Shown piece after piece: positions 35,448-44,310 of a DNA stretch of 64,000 nt (the first letter of the stretch is position 1; every line of letters starts with the position of its first letter). A program made the translations under genes and the position numbers. The notes beneath the pieces are model-generated. The model worked only from the letters and a program-made list of their open reading frames with translations. It was not told the DNA's origin and searched no databases. This stretch comes from an uncultured Clostridia bacterium (GTDB lineage Bacteria; Bacillota; Clostridia; Christensenellales; CAG-917): the NCBI GenBank assembly GCA_934277615.1, contig CAKQUV010000002.1:124001-188000 (forward strand), written 5' to 3'.

Positions 35448-38301
35448 GATGAGCAAAGCATTTGTGCCCAAGTATATGGGAGAAGCAAATCCGAGTGAGA
35501 AAATCCTCAAATTGGCAAGAAAAATCACGGACTGCATCGATCACAAGATCAAAGGCGTGACAGCAAACGATCCCGAGTATTGGGGACTTCGTTGCCTCGT
35601 AACCGACGAAATGGCAGACGTCGCACTCACGATGAAAGTGCGCCATCACTACACGTTCGAGCAAATGTTGAAGCTCAATCCGCAATACAAAGCGGAAGAT
35701 CTTCAAAAACTTCTCGACGAGATGAGCCACGTAGGGCTTTTGGAATACGATTATGGCGACAATTACGACAAGAACGGTCCCATCAAGGGCGCAAAACGCG
35801 TGCGTCGTTATTGCCTTCCCATGTTCGTTCCGGGTTCTGCGGAATTTACTAACATGATCAAAAAGCAACTCGACGATCACCCCGAGCTTGCAATGTTCTT
35901 TGAAAGAATGACATATTTGCCTTTGACCATGGTTACGCCTATGGTTCCGGCAGGCGGCGCAGGTATCGGTATGCACGTTATCCCCGTTGAAAAGGCAATC
36001 GAGATGGAAAACGGCACTATGGACATCGAGCACATTTCTTACTGGCTCAAAAAGTATGAAGGACACCTTGGCGTAGGTATCTGCTCTTGCCGTTACGGCC
36101 GTGCAAAACTCGGCGAAGGCTGCGGCGACAGCTGCGAAGAGTGGTGTATCGGTATCGGCGATATGGCTGATTACTGCCGCGAAACCGGCAAAGGCCGCAA
36201 TATCACATACGATGAGGCAATGCAAATTCTCCGCAACGCAGAGAAGAACGGCTTTGTTCACCAAATCACCAACATCGACGGCGAAAACAAGATTTTCGCA
36301 ATCTGCAACTGCAACGTCAACATCTGCAACGCATTGCGTACGTCGCAACTTTTCAATACGCCAAATATGTCCAGAAGCGCATACGTGGCGAAAGTCGAGA
36401 AAGACAAATGCGTGGCTTGCGGCAAGTGCGTAGAGTATTGCCCTGCAGGCGCTGTCAAACTCGGTCAAAAACTTTGCACCAAGCAAGGCGAAATCAAATA
36501 TCCCAAACACGAACTTCCCGACAACCTCAGCTGGGGTCCGGACAAATGGGATGAGGATTACAGAGATAAAAACCGCATCAACTGCTATGAAACAGGTACG
36601 TCGCCCTGTAAGGTCGCTTGCCCTGCGCACATTGCAGTCCAAGGTTATATCCGCAAAGCAAAAGAAGGCAAATATCAGGAAGCGCTTGCTCTCATCAAGA
36701 AGGACAACCCGTTCCCGGCAATCTGCGGCCGCGTCTGCAACAAGCGTTGTGAGGCTGCTTGCACGAGAGGAACCATTGACGAGGCAGTCGCAATCGACGA
36801 TATCAAGAAATTCATCGCAGAGCAAGATTTGCATGCGGAAACCAGATACATACCCGAAGTGGTCATTCCGTCCAACGTTGACAAACAATGGTCGCAAAAG
36901 ATCGCAATCATCGGCGCAGGTCCTGCAGGTCTTTCTTGCGCATACTATCTTGCAACCAAGGGTTACAAACCCACCGTCTTTGAAAAGAACGAGAAACTCG
37001 GCGGTATGCTCACTTACGGTATTCCGTCCTACAAGCTCGAAAAAGACGTTATCGAGGCAGAAATCGACGTTTTGCGTGAACTTGGCGTCGAATTCAAGAC
37101 CGGCGTAGACGTCGGCAAAGACGTAACGATTCCCCAGCTTCGCGAACAAGGTTACAAAGCGTTCTACGTTGCAATCGGTTGCCAAGGCGGCAGATTGCCC
37201 GGAGTTCCTGGCGAGGACGCAATCGGCACGGATATGGCGGTTTCCTTCTTGCACAAAGCAACTGAGAACCATGACAGAAAGATGAACGGCGCAACCGTCG
37301 TCATCGGCGGCGGCAACGTTGCAGTTGACTGCGCACGTACGGCTGTTCGTTTCGGCAGCGACGTTGTCGGTATGTATTGCCTCGAATCTCGCGACACAAT
37401 GCCTGCAAGCAAGAAAGAAGTTGAAGAAACTCTTGCGGACGGCATCACCGTCAACAACGGTTGGGGCCCCAAGGAAATCCTCAAGAACGAGGACGGCACC
37501 GTCAAAGCGGTCGTATTCAAGAAATGCCTCAGCGTTATCGATCCTGTTACAAAGAGATTCAATCCTCAATATGACGAAAACGACACCATCACCGTCGAGG
37601 CTCAAAACGTCATCTTTGCAATCGGTCAAACGGTTGTTTGGGGCGACTTGCTCAAAGGCACCAAGGTTGAGTTCCATCACGGCAATTATCCTGTCGCAGA
37701 CTCTCTCACTTATCAAACGGCAGAGCCCGACATCTTCGTCGGCGGCGACGTGTACAGCGGACCGAAGTTTGCAATCGACGCAATCGAGGCAGGTAAGAAC
37801 GCGGCTGTATCTCTCCACAGATTCGTACAACCGGGCACGAGTATGACCATCGGTCGCAATCGTCGCGACTTCATCGAGCTTGACAAGAACAACATTGTCA
37901 TCGACAGCTACGACACGGCAGGCAGACAAGAAGCAAAAGAACTCGACGGCGACAAACACTCCTTCAGAGATTTGCACGGCACTCTCACTGCAGAGCAAGT
38001 GCACACAGAGGCGTCTCGTTGCCTCGGCTGCGGCGCAAGCGTCGTAGACGAGAACAAGTGCATCGGTTGTGGCGTTTGCACCACCAAGTGCGAATTTGAC
38101 GCAATCCACCTCCACAGAGAACATCCCGAATGCTCGACGATGGTACGCAGTGAAGACAAGTTCAAGAAGATCTTGCCGTACGCTATCAAACGTGGATTCA
38201 GAATCGTCTTTGGCAAAAAGACCGCCGAAGAAAAAGCGTCTCAAAAGAAACACAAAGAGTACGTAAAAGCAACCAAAAAAGCCAAAAAAGCAAACAAATA
38301 A
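35440..38301 (+). CDS. Multi-cluster FeS flavoprotein, GltD-like
   Basis: 953 residues with several redox modules. The first 120 residues look like a helical or winged region. Next come a Cys cluster (CSCRYGRAKLGEGCGDSC, about 214), a 4Fe-4S ferredoxin motif (CVACGKCVEYCP, about 324), and a GltD/NfnB-type unit: Cys-rich N-domain (CGRVCNKRCEAAC), FAD motif IIGAGPAGLSCAYYLA near 487, and NAD(P) motif VVIGGGNVAVDCA near 619. A last ferredoxin-like set follows (CLGCG, CIGCGVCTTKCEF, about 860-890) and a Lys-rich tail. It can move electrons from NAD(P)H to FeS centres; the acceptor is unknown. It lies between hypB and hypA. Confidence 0.85.
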   Translation: MAEMSKAFVPKYMGEANPSEKILKLARKITDCIDHKIKGVTANDPEYWGLRCLVTDEMADVALTMKVRHHYTFEQMLKLNPQYKAEDLQKLLDEMSHVGLLEYDYGDNYDKNGPIKGAKRVRRYCLPMFVPGSAEFTNMIKKQLDDHPELAMFFERMTYLPLTMVTPMVPAGGAGIGMHVIPVEKAIEMENGTMDIEHISYWLKKYEGHLGVGICSCRYGRAKLGEGCGDSCEEWCIGIGDMADYCRETGKGRNITYDEAMQILRNAEKNGFVHQITNIDGENKIFAICNCNVNICNALRTSQLFNTPNMSRSAYVAKVEKDKCVACGKCVEYCPAGAVKLGQKLCTKQGEIKYPKHELPDNLSWGPDKWDEDYRDKNRINCYETGTSPCKVACPAHIAVQGYIRKAKEGKYQEALALIKKDNPFPAICGRVCNKRCEAACTRGTIDEAVAIDDIKKFIAEQDLHAETRYIPEVVIPSNVDKQWSQKIAIIGAGPAGLSCAYYLATKGYKPTVFEKNEKLGGMLTYGIPSYKLEKDVIEAEIDVLRELGVEFKTGVDVGKDVTIPQLREQGYKAFYVAIGCQGGRLPGVPGEDAIGTDMAVSFLHKATENHDRKMNGATVVIGGGNVAVDCARTAVRFGSDVVGMYCLESRDTMPASKKEVEETLADGITVNNGWGPKEILKNEDGTVKAVVFKKCLSVIDPVTKRFNPQYDENDTITVEAQNVIFAIGQTVVWGDLLKGTKVEFHHGNYPVADSLTYQTAEPDIFVGGDVYSGPKFAIDAIEAGKNAAVSLHRFVQPGTSMTIGRNRRDFIELDKNNIVIDSYDTAGRQEAKELDGDKHSFRDLHGTLTAEQVHTEASRCLGCGASVVDENKCIGCGVCTTKCEFDAIHLHREHPECSTMVRSEDKFKKILPYAIKRGFRIVFGKKTAEEKASQKKHKEYVKATKKAKKANK

Positions 38302-38310
38302 GAGGTAATT

Positions 38311-38655
38311 ATGCACGAGTTAGGAGTGGTTTTTCACATTGCGGACATAGTGAGCGACGTCGCTCGCAAGAACAACGCGTCCAAAATTGCAAAGGTCGTC
38401 ATGCAAATCGGCGAGGTTTCCACCGTCGTCAACGACCAACTCATCGATTGCTGGAATTGGAACGCCAACCGCACCGTCCTTCTCAAAGGTTGTAAAATAG
38501 AAGTGGAAACCATTCCTGCCGTCACCTATTGCGAGGATTGCAAAAAAGAGTATCCCACCGTTCAATACGGCAAAATTTGCCCCTACTGTGGCAGTGAGCA
38601 TACTTATCTTTTGCGAGGGAACGAAGTCCAAATCAAAGAAATCCTCGTGGAATAA
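38311..38655 (+). CDS. hypA: HypA-like nickel chaperone
   Basis: A 114-residue HypA homologue. The N-terminal MHE motif binds nickel and a zinc ribbon is formed by YCEDC and ICPYC. HypA hands Ni to its target together with HypB. It follows the flavoprotein by 9 bases with AGAGGTAATT as ribosome site. Its last codons and stop are the left arm of a second palindromic element. Confidence 0.93.
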   Translation: MHELGVVFHIADIVSDVARKNNASKIAKVVMQIGEVSTVVNDQLIDCWNWNANRTVLLKGCKIEVETIPAVTYCEDCKKEYPTVQYGKICPYCGSEHTYLLRGNEVQIKEILVE

Positions 38656-38894
38656 GGGCTCAAATAGCGAATAACTTCGGCAGAGCCGTCCGCCCGTCAA
38701 CTCATTTACGCTTAGTAAATTAGGGTTGCCGTTCGGACGGCTCTTTCTTGTTCTTCATCTATTTGAGCTCTTATTCTATTGCGCATTAGTCAAAGCTTCT
38801 TGTGCATCAACTCACGTACGTACTAGTACGTTAGGGTTGCTGCCCAAGGGGCTTTTCCTTACTCTTCATCTATTTGAGCCCTTATTCCAACGAG
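38644..38894 (+). repeat. Stop-codon palindromic element, copies 2 and 3
   Basis: Copy 2 starts in the last codons of hypA. Its left arm 38649-38667 pairs at 17 of 18 positions with 38759-38776 and perfectly, over 19 bases, with 38870-38888 at the end of copy 3; pairing continues with CTCGT into the hypA coding end. Core 38682-38742 is identical to copy 1. Copy 3 keeps CAACTCA...TTAGGGTTG but has changed, still paired, stem bases. Both cores are followed by T-rich sequence and CTTCATCT. Confidence 0.8.
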
Positions 38895-38905
38895 AATTTA
38901 TATAA

Positions 38906-39360
38906 CTTATTAACGGAATGTGCTTATTCGTAGCGTGGAGGCGCAAGGCGCCGACCGCACCGAGCGCCAAGCTTGACGATAAGTACAAGTGAGCCGATAA
39001 GTGTTGTTCTTTTTATCGGCGAACGAGTGGCATAATGAGTGAACGATACTCGTCTATGCGCGTGCCGTAAGGAGCAGCGCGACGGAATAGCGATTGTTAC
39101 GAAGTCAATCGCGTTGCGTGTCCCTCCCCGCGGAGCGGTTCCGTGGGTTCCCTCAAACGAAGTGCAGAGGGGGAACGGAATATGGGCGCGACGCGTTAAG
39201 CGACACATTCGGTGAATGTGTCGTAGCCAAAGCGAACGAGGCGGATTGCGGTGCGCAAACGCCGAAGTCCAAACACCGTGAGGAAGGGGGAAAGTTACAT
39301 TTAATGGTTTTCCGGCGTGTCCGGAAAGAGGGGGCATTGTATTTGAGGAGTTACGACGCA
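38906..39360 (+). repeat. Long structured repeat, copy C
   Basis: Inverted relative to copy A and direct relative to copy B. It runs from CTTATTAACGGAATGTGC to GAGGAGTTACGACGCAC. The hairpin GACACATTC...GAATGTGTC is at 39202-39222. It begins right after palindromic copies 2 and 3, as copy A does after copy 1. No protein is encoded in it. Confidence 0.8.
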
Positions 39361-39432
39361 CTCTATTAGAATGTAAAGTGAGTTTTAATAACTTTATTTG
39401 GGGTGTGATTGAGTTATATACTTATCACTCTT

Positions 39433-39987
39433 TTACGAGTTCATAACTATAAAATATTCCGTCAGTTTTTCGGGGGTGTCCGCAAAGGCAGTGGAGTCCC
39501 AGTATTCGACGAGAAGGATAAAGTTTTCTATTACGGAATTGACTTTGAGGCTTTTGGGCAAGTCTTTGCCGTTTACGAAATTGTTTTCAACGCACGCGGT
39601 GGCAAATTCTTTTAGTTCGCCTCTTAGATACGTCAAAAACACGTCCTTGCTTTGCGAAAGGAGTATTGCGTGAACAAGCGTTTTTTCGTCGTGCAAGTGA
39701 TAGAAAATGTGCGTGATGAAGTGCTTGTAATCGAATATGGACGACTTGGAAAAATCATGGCTTTGCTCTTCCTCTACGGTGTGTGAAAACACGTGTCCGA
39801 ATATCGTCGTGCATATGGATTTTAGCAAATCTTCTTTGGTTTTGTAGTGGGCGTAGAACGTACTACGCGCCACGCCGCTTGCGTCCAAAACGTCTTGTAT
39901 GCGTACGTCGCTGTATTCTTTTTCAAGCAAAACGTTTGCAAATGCGTTGTAAATCTTTTCCGTCGTTGCGGATATTCTTTTATGCAT
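39433..39987 (-). CDS. TetR/AcrR family regulator
   Basis: A 184-residue repressor. HTH: IQDVLDASGVARSTFYAHY (about residues 30-50), followed by a helical sensing domain. The start at MHKRISATTEK follows GAGGTGA; a longer frame lacks a site. It is divergent from a peptide/nickel-type ABC importer, with the dyad AAACA-TTG-TGTTT inside its own promoter spacer, so local regulation is likely. The inducer cannot be read. Confidence 0.88.
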   Translation of the reverse strand: MHKRISATTEKIYNAFANVLLEKEYSDVRIQDVLDASGVARSTFYAHYKTKEDLLKSICTTIFGHVFSHTVEEEQSHDFSKSSIFDYKHFITHIFYHLHDEKTLVHAILLSQSKDVFLTYLRGELKEFATACVENNFVNGKDLPKSLKVNSVIENFILLVEYWDSTAFADTPEKLTEYFIVMNS

Positions 39988-40004
39988 AATTTCACCTCGA
40001 GTAT

Positions 40005-40034
40005 ATTGTATCAAACATTGTGTTTCGTTGTCAA
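40005..40034 (-). promoter_or_regulatory. Promoter of second tetR-like gene with dyad
   Basis: Minus strand TTGACA (40029-40034), 18 bp, TACAAT (40005-40010). The spacer holds AAACA (40013-40017) and TGTTT (40021-40025) as an inverted repeat, a candidate operator. Confidence 0.6.
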
Positions 40035-40128
40035 TACATATAGTTTGATTTTTGCAGATAAATGAAACATTTTGTTTTATTTTGTTTGATTTTTACAATA
40101 AAATGCAGAACAAATCGGCAAAATACGC

Positions 40129-40157
40129 TTGATATGGCATGTATAATGAGGTATAAT
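40129..40157 (+). promoter_or_regulatory. Promoter of ABC importer operon
   Basis: TTGATA (40129-40134), 17 bp, TATAAT (40152-40157), then GAGAGG before the first ATG. Confidence 0.7.
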
Positions 40158-40184
40158 TTTAATTGAAAAACGAGAGGTTTTTGT

Positions 40185-40898
40185 ATGCTGCAAGTCAAGG
40201 ATTTATGCGTATATGCGCAGTTTGCGCGCGGTGAGGACGTTATTGTAAAAGGCGTTTCTTTTTGCGTGCCTAGCGGTCGTTCTCTTGCGCTTGTCGGCAG
40301 GTCCGGCGCAGGCAAATCCATGATTGCAGGCGCAATCACGGGCACGCTTGCGGACAACTGTTTTGCAAGCGGTGAAATTTTGCTTGACGGCAAAGATTTG
40401 ACGGACAAAAAAGTCCTCAAAGCAAGCCTTGGCAAGGACCTTGTTTATATTCCGCAAGGCGGCGCGGAATCTCTCAATCCCTCGCTCAAAGTCAAGACAC
40501 AGATATATGAGGCGTTTGATATAAGTTTGCCCAAAATGAACAAAGACCAAAAGCACGCGTATGCGGTTTACAACCTCGCAAAAGTGTGTCTTGACGAGAG
40601 CATTCTCGACAAATATTCCTTTGAAATAAGCGGCGGCGAGGCACAGCGTGTTATGATGGCAATCGCGCTCTGCGCCAAGCCCAAAGCAGTTATCCTTGAC
40701 GAGCCGACGCGCGGTCTGGACGATAGAAACAAGCAAGTTTTCCTTGATTGTTTGCGCAATAACTTTGCAAATTCCGCAATAGTTGCAATCACTCACGACA
40801 AGGCGGTTGCCGCCACTTGCGACGAGGTTATAAATGTGCAAGACGGCGCTATGGTAGCAGTTGATGAAAACGCAGAGCAAGAGGTTGATGAAGAATGA
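40185..40898 (+). CDS. Peptide/nickel-type importer ATPase 1
   Basis: A 237-residue ABC ATPase of the DppD/NikD class: Walker A GRSGAGKS, YIPQGGAESLNP at the Q-loop, signature ISGGEAQR and Walker B VILDEPTRGLDD. A short acidic tail ends it, in place of the oligopeptide-binding Cys-rich tail of DppD. It overlaps the second ATPase by 4 bp and drives the importer with it. Confidence 0.9.
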   Translation: MLQVKDLCVYAQFARGEDVIVKGVSFCVPSGRSLALVGRSGAGKSMIAGAITGTLADNCFASGEILLDGKDLTDKKVLKASLGKDLVYIPQGGAESLNPSLKVKTQIYEAFDISLPKMNKDQKHAYAVYNLAKVCLDESILDKYSFEISGGEAQRVMMAIALCAKPKAVILDEPTRGLDDRNKQVFLDCLRNNFANSAIVAITHDKAVAATCDEVINVQDGAMVAVDENAEQEVDEE

Positions 40899-41590
40899 TA
40901 GAATTGCACGGCATAAGCAAGACTTTTGCGCAAAAAGGCAAAAACGCAACCTCGATTGCACCTCTTGACAAGGTGAGTTTCGACATCGAGGACGGAAAAA
41001 TAGTCGGACTTGTCGGCGCAAGCGGAGAGGGCAAAAGCACTCTTGCCAACATCCTTTGCAGCATATGCGCGCCGAGCGACGGCAAGGTTTACGTCGACGG
41101 CGTTTCGCTTTGGAGCGATAAGGGTAAATACAACAGAAAAACGGGAAGCGCAGTGCAGCTCATTCCGCAAAAACCCACTCTTGCGCTCGATCCCACTCAA
41201 CGGATAGGAAGCGCGATAAAAGAGGCTCTGGTAGCGTTCAAAAACGCAAAAATCGGAAAAGACGCAGAACAAAAAATGTACCAACTGTTTGACGTTGTAG
41301 GGCTCGAGCACACGCTTTTTAGCAGACTTCCCGTGCACCTCAGCGGCGGACAAGCGCAAAGAGCGGTCATTGCGCGTGCGCTTGCAACCCGTCCGAAATT
41401 ATTGATAAGCGACGAGTCAACGTCAATGCTCGACGAGCAAACACAAGAAAAAATCTTGCAACTTTACAAATCCATAGTGCAAAAAGACGGCATATCGATG
41501 CTGTTTATCACGCACGACGTCGATATTGCAAAGACATTTTGCGACGTTACGTACAAACTTGAGGGCGGCAAAATCTACGTTTTGAAATAA
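40895..41590 (+). CDS. Peptide/nickel-type importer ATPase 2
   Basis: A 231-residue DppF/NikE-class ATPase: GASGEGKST, LIPQKPTLALDP, signature LSGGQAQR, and LLISDESTSMLDEQ at Walker B, where Ser precedes the Asp-Glu pair. It is short for the family because it lacks the usual C-terminal extension. It forms the ATPase pair with the upstream gene. Confidence 0.9.
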   Translation: MIELHGISKTFAQKGKNATSIAPLDKVSFDIEDGKIVGLVGASGEGKSTLANILCSICAPSDGKVYVDGVSLWSDKGKYNRKTGSAVQLIPQKPTLALDPTQRIGSAIKEALVAFKNAKIGKDAEQKMYQLFDVVGLEHTLFSRLPVHLSGGQAQRAVIARALATRPKLLISDESTSMLDEQTQEKILQLYKSIVQKDGISMLFITHDVDIAKTFCDVTYKLEGGKIYVLK

Positions 41591-41637
41591 CCAAAACGCA
41601 ATAGAAATACAATCGAACATATAAAAAGGCATATAAA

Positions 41638-43230
41638 ATGATGAAAAAAAGCATAAAAACGATAGAATTTTTGATGATTTTTGCGGTGATTTTCACACTG
41701 TTTTTCTGCCTTGTTGCGTGCAATCATAATGACAAAGGCGGCGAAAACGTGTTTATCGTCGGCACCACGATGGAAGTGGATTCGCTCAATCGTCTGGATA
41801 CTCTAGGCGGTGGGGCAGGGTATAATTTCGACAAAATCGCCTCAACCGTGTCGCAATTGACAGCCATTTCGCAGATTGACGGAAGTTTCGTCGGAAATGC
41901 TTGCGATTATACGGTTTCCGAGGACGGTAAAACGTTCACACTCACGCCCAAAGCGCTCAAATGGCACGACGGAGTTGAATTTACCGCCGATGACGTTGAG
42001 TTTTCGCTTGAGGACGTAATCGGAAGCGATGATTATTCGCATTGCGTCGAGCAAAACGGCTCTTTAGTATATACTCTCGAAATTTCCGAGGCGCAATTCC
42101 TTCAAAAACTTGCAAAAGAAACAATCAAACCAAAGCATATTTTTGAGAGCGCAACCAAGGACGACCTCACCGACGAGCAGTCTGTTGTCGGACTTGGCGC
42201 ATACAAATATCAAAGTCGCGACAAAAACGCAGGTACAATCACTTTTGTCAAAAACGCCGATTATCCGAATGCGGAAAATATGATTGTAGACAAGGTGATT
42301 TTTAAGCATTATGGCTCAGCGGACGTTTTGACGCTCGCGCTCAAAAAGGGAGAAATCGACGCGGTTTACAACTATGGCAAAGGTCTTGACGTTGACGCTG
42401 TAAGCGCGCTCAAATCTTGCGACAACGTTACGCTCGTATCTTACGCAAGCAAGTCTATCCCCAAAGTGCTGTTTTTTAACAACGCCAAAATGACGGACGC
42501 AAGAGTGAAAAGAGCGATTGCAAAATCCATAGACTATGACAAAATCCGTACGCTGTTCGGGAGCGACGGCGCAAGTGCGTCCAGAGAAGGATTTGTCGGA
42601 GACGGCATTTTCGGATATAAGGAAAGCGCGGTTTGGAGCGAAAATCTGGAAGAGGCAAAAGCGCTCCTTCAGAGCGCAGGGTATAGCCAAAACAACAAAT
42701 TCCGTTTTGAACTTCTCGTGCGTACGGACAAGGGCAACGACTCTCAATACGCCACCGTTTTGAAAACGCAAATCGAGCGAACCGGGCTTGTAAACGTCGT
42801 GCTTATCGAAAAGGGCAGCGATTGGCAGAAGTATTATCAGGACGGCAATCATATGGCGAGCCTTGCCACCGTTACGGAAAAGGGCTACGACTTCGAGGCA
42901 GGCTATGCCTCGAGATACACGCTCGCCACGGTTACAAGTATGCTCTCTATGACCAACCCAGTATCGCACGGACAATTGCAAGTGGAAGCGGACGGCGAGC
43001 CTACCGAATACGGCAAAATTCTCAAGGCTATGCAAGGCGCAAAAACCGCTTCGCAACTTCAGAAAGCGGTGGGAGAATACCAAGACTATATGGTGCAGAA
43101 CGTGCCGTGCGTTGCGCTTTTCTATGACGGAACGGTGCAAGGCGCGTCGAGCAATTGGCAAGGCTATCTCGTTGACAACGCTTACGGAATCGTGAATACA
43201 AAGACTTTCGAGTGTTTGAAAAGGGCGTAA
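41638..43230 (+). CDS. Extracellular solute-binding lipoprotein, family 5
   Basis: A 530-residue SBP_bac_5 protein. Signal peptide and lipobox LVAC with Cys28, then the family-5 landmarks LKWHDGVEFTADDVEFSLED and a long two-lobe fold. The family binds oligopeptides, nickel chelates or similar solutes. The substrate here is open; the nearby hyp genes make nickel a possibility, not a conclusion. Two adjacent ATGs follow AAGG. It is downstream of both ATPases, a less usual order. Confidence 0.9.
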   Translation: MMKKSIKTIEFLMIFAVIFTLFFCLVACNHNDKGGENVFIVGTTMEVDSLNRLDTLGGGAGYNFDKIASTVSQLTAISQIDGSFVGNACDYTVSEDGKTFTLTPKALKWHDGVEFTADDVEFSLEDVIGSDDYSHCVEQNGSLVYTLEISEAQFLQKLAKETIKPKHIFESATKDDLTDEQSVVGLGAYKYQSRDKNAGTITFVKNADYPNAENMIVDKVIFKHYGSADVLTLALKKGEIDAVYNYGKGLDVDAVSALKSCDNVTLVSYASKSIPKVLFFNNAKMTDARVKRAIAKSIDYDKIRTLFGSDGASASREGFVGDGIFGYKESAVWSENLEEAKALLQSAGYSQNNKFRFELLVRTDKGNDSQYATVLKTQIERTGLVNVVLIEKGSDWQKYYQDGNHMASLATVTEKGYDFEAGYASRYTLATVTSMLSMTNPVSHGQLQVEADGEPTEYGKILKAMQGAKTASQLQKAVGEYQDYMVQNVPCVALFYDGTVQGASSNWQGYLVDNAYGIVNTKTFECLKRA

Positions 43231-43335
43231 CTTAAACAAGACAAACAACGCAATCGGCGGTTTATAATAACAATATGACAATATAAAATTGCTTTTAGGC
43301 AAATAAAAGTAATTAAACGACAAAACACGTACAGG

Positions 43336-44310
43336 ATGAAAAAGCGGATAATCAAAAACTTGATATTCTCAGCGATAGCGTTTGCGGCGATAATCGTCGT
43401 CAACTTTTTATTGCCAAGACTTATGCCCGGAGATCCGCTTGCAAACCTTATAGGTGCCGACGTAGAGGCAATTTCGCAAGAGGAATACGACGCCTTGCGC
43501 CATGAGACCGGTCTTGACAAACCTATGTCCGAACAGTTTGGCGATTATCTCAAAGGCGTGTTTACGGGGGAGTGGGGATACTCCTACCATAGGGGCGATG
43601 ACGTAGGAAAGCTAATTGCGCAAAAGATGCCCGCAACGCTTCAAATCGCGTTCCCCGCGTGGCTTATATCCGCATTGCTTTCATTGTGGCTGGGCGTAAA
43701 CGCAGGATACAGAAAGTCAAGACCGCTCGACTATGCTTTGAGCGGAACGATGGTAATCGTCGATGCCGTGCCGTCTTTTTTGATGGCAATCGTATTGCTC
43801 ATCCTGTTTGCATTCAAGTGGGATTTGTTGCCCTCGGGAGCACTCAATTCCGTTGACGCACCGAGCGGCGCGCAAGGCTTTGCCGACAGGCTTGAGCACC
43901 TTGTACTGCCCGTGCTTACGCTTGTAATCGTATCCACTCCGAAGAAGTATATGCTTATGCGCAATCTCACGGCAAGCGCAACGGACGAACAATATATCAC
44001 GTACGCAAAGTCTAAAGGCTTGAGTGCGGCAAGAATAAAATTCACTCATATTTTTCCAAACGTGTCGGGTGCGTTTTTGAGTATGCTCGGCACGAGCTTC
44101 GGGCACATCGTAGCCGGCTCTATCGTTATCGAAACCGTATTTTCCATTGACGGAATAGGTTTGCTCGTGAGCAAGGGTATATCCGACCTCGATTATCCCG
44201 TACTGCAGGGTGCGTTTTTGACGATTGCGCTTTGCGTGCTTGTTTCCAACTTCATATCCGACGTTGTGTGCTCCCTCGTCGACCCAAGACAAAGGAGGGC
44301 GGAAGTATGA
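43336..44310 (+). CDS. Importer permease, DppB/OppB type
   Basis: A 324-residue permease with six membrane segments. N-terminal signature PRLMPGDPLANLIGADVEAI and FTGEWGYSYHRGDDV are typical of OppB, and the coupling loop reads AKSKGLSAARIKFTHIFPNV. The ribosome site AGG abuts the ATG and looks poor. The stop overlaps the next gene as ATGA. Confidence 0.93.
   Translation: MKKRIIKNLIFSAIAFAAIIVVNFLLPRLMPGDPLANLIGADVEAISQEEYDALRHETGLDKPMSEQFGDYLKGVFTGEWGYSYHRGDDVGKLIAQKMPATLQIAFPAWLISALLSLWLGVNAGYRKSRPLDYALSGTMVIVDAVPSFLMAIVLLILFAFKWDLLPSGALNSVDAPSGAQGFADRLEHLVLPVLTLVIVSTPKKYMLMRNLTASATDEQYITYAKSKGLSAARIKFTHIFPNVSGAFLSMLGTSFGHIVAGSIVIETVFSIDGIGLLVSKGISDLDYPVLQGAFLTIALCVLVSNFISDVVCSLVDPRQRRAEV

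Noticed and set aside
35437..38316. 959-codon open frame antisense to the FeS flavoprotein
   Set aside because: Same cause as over ppdK; the plus-strand gene has clear FAD, NAD(P) and FeS motifs.
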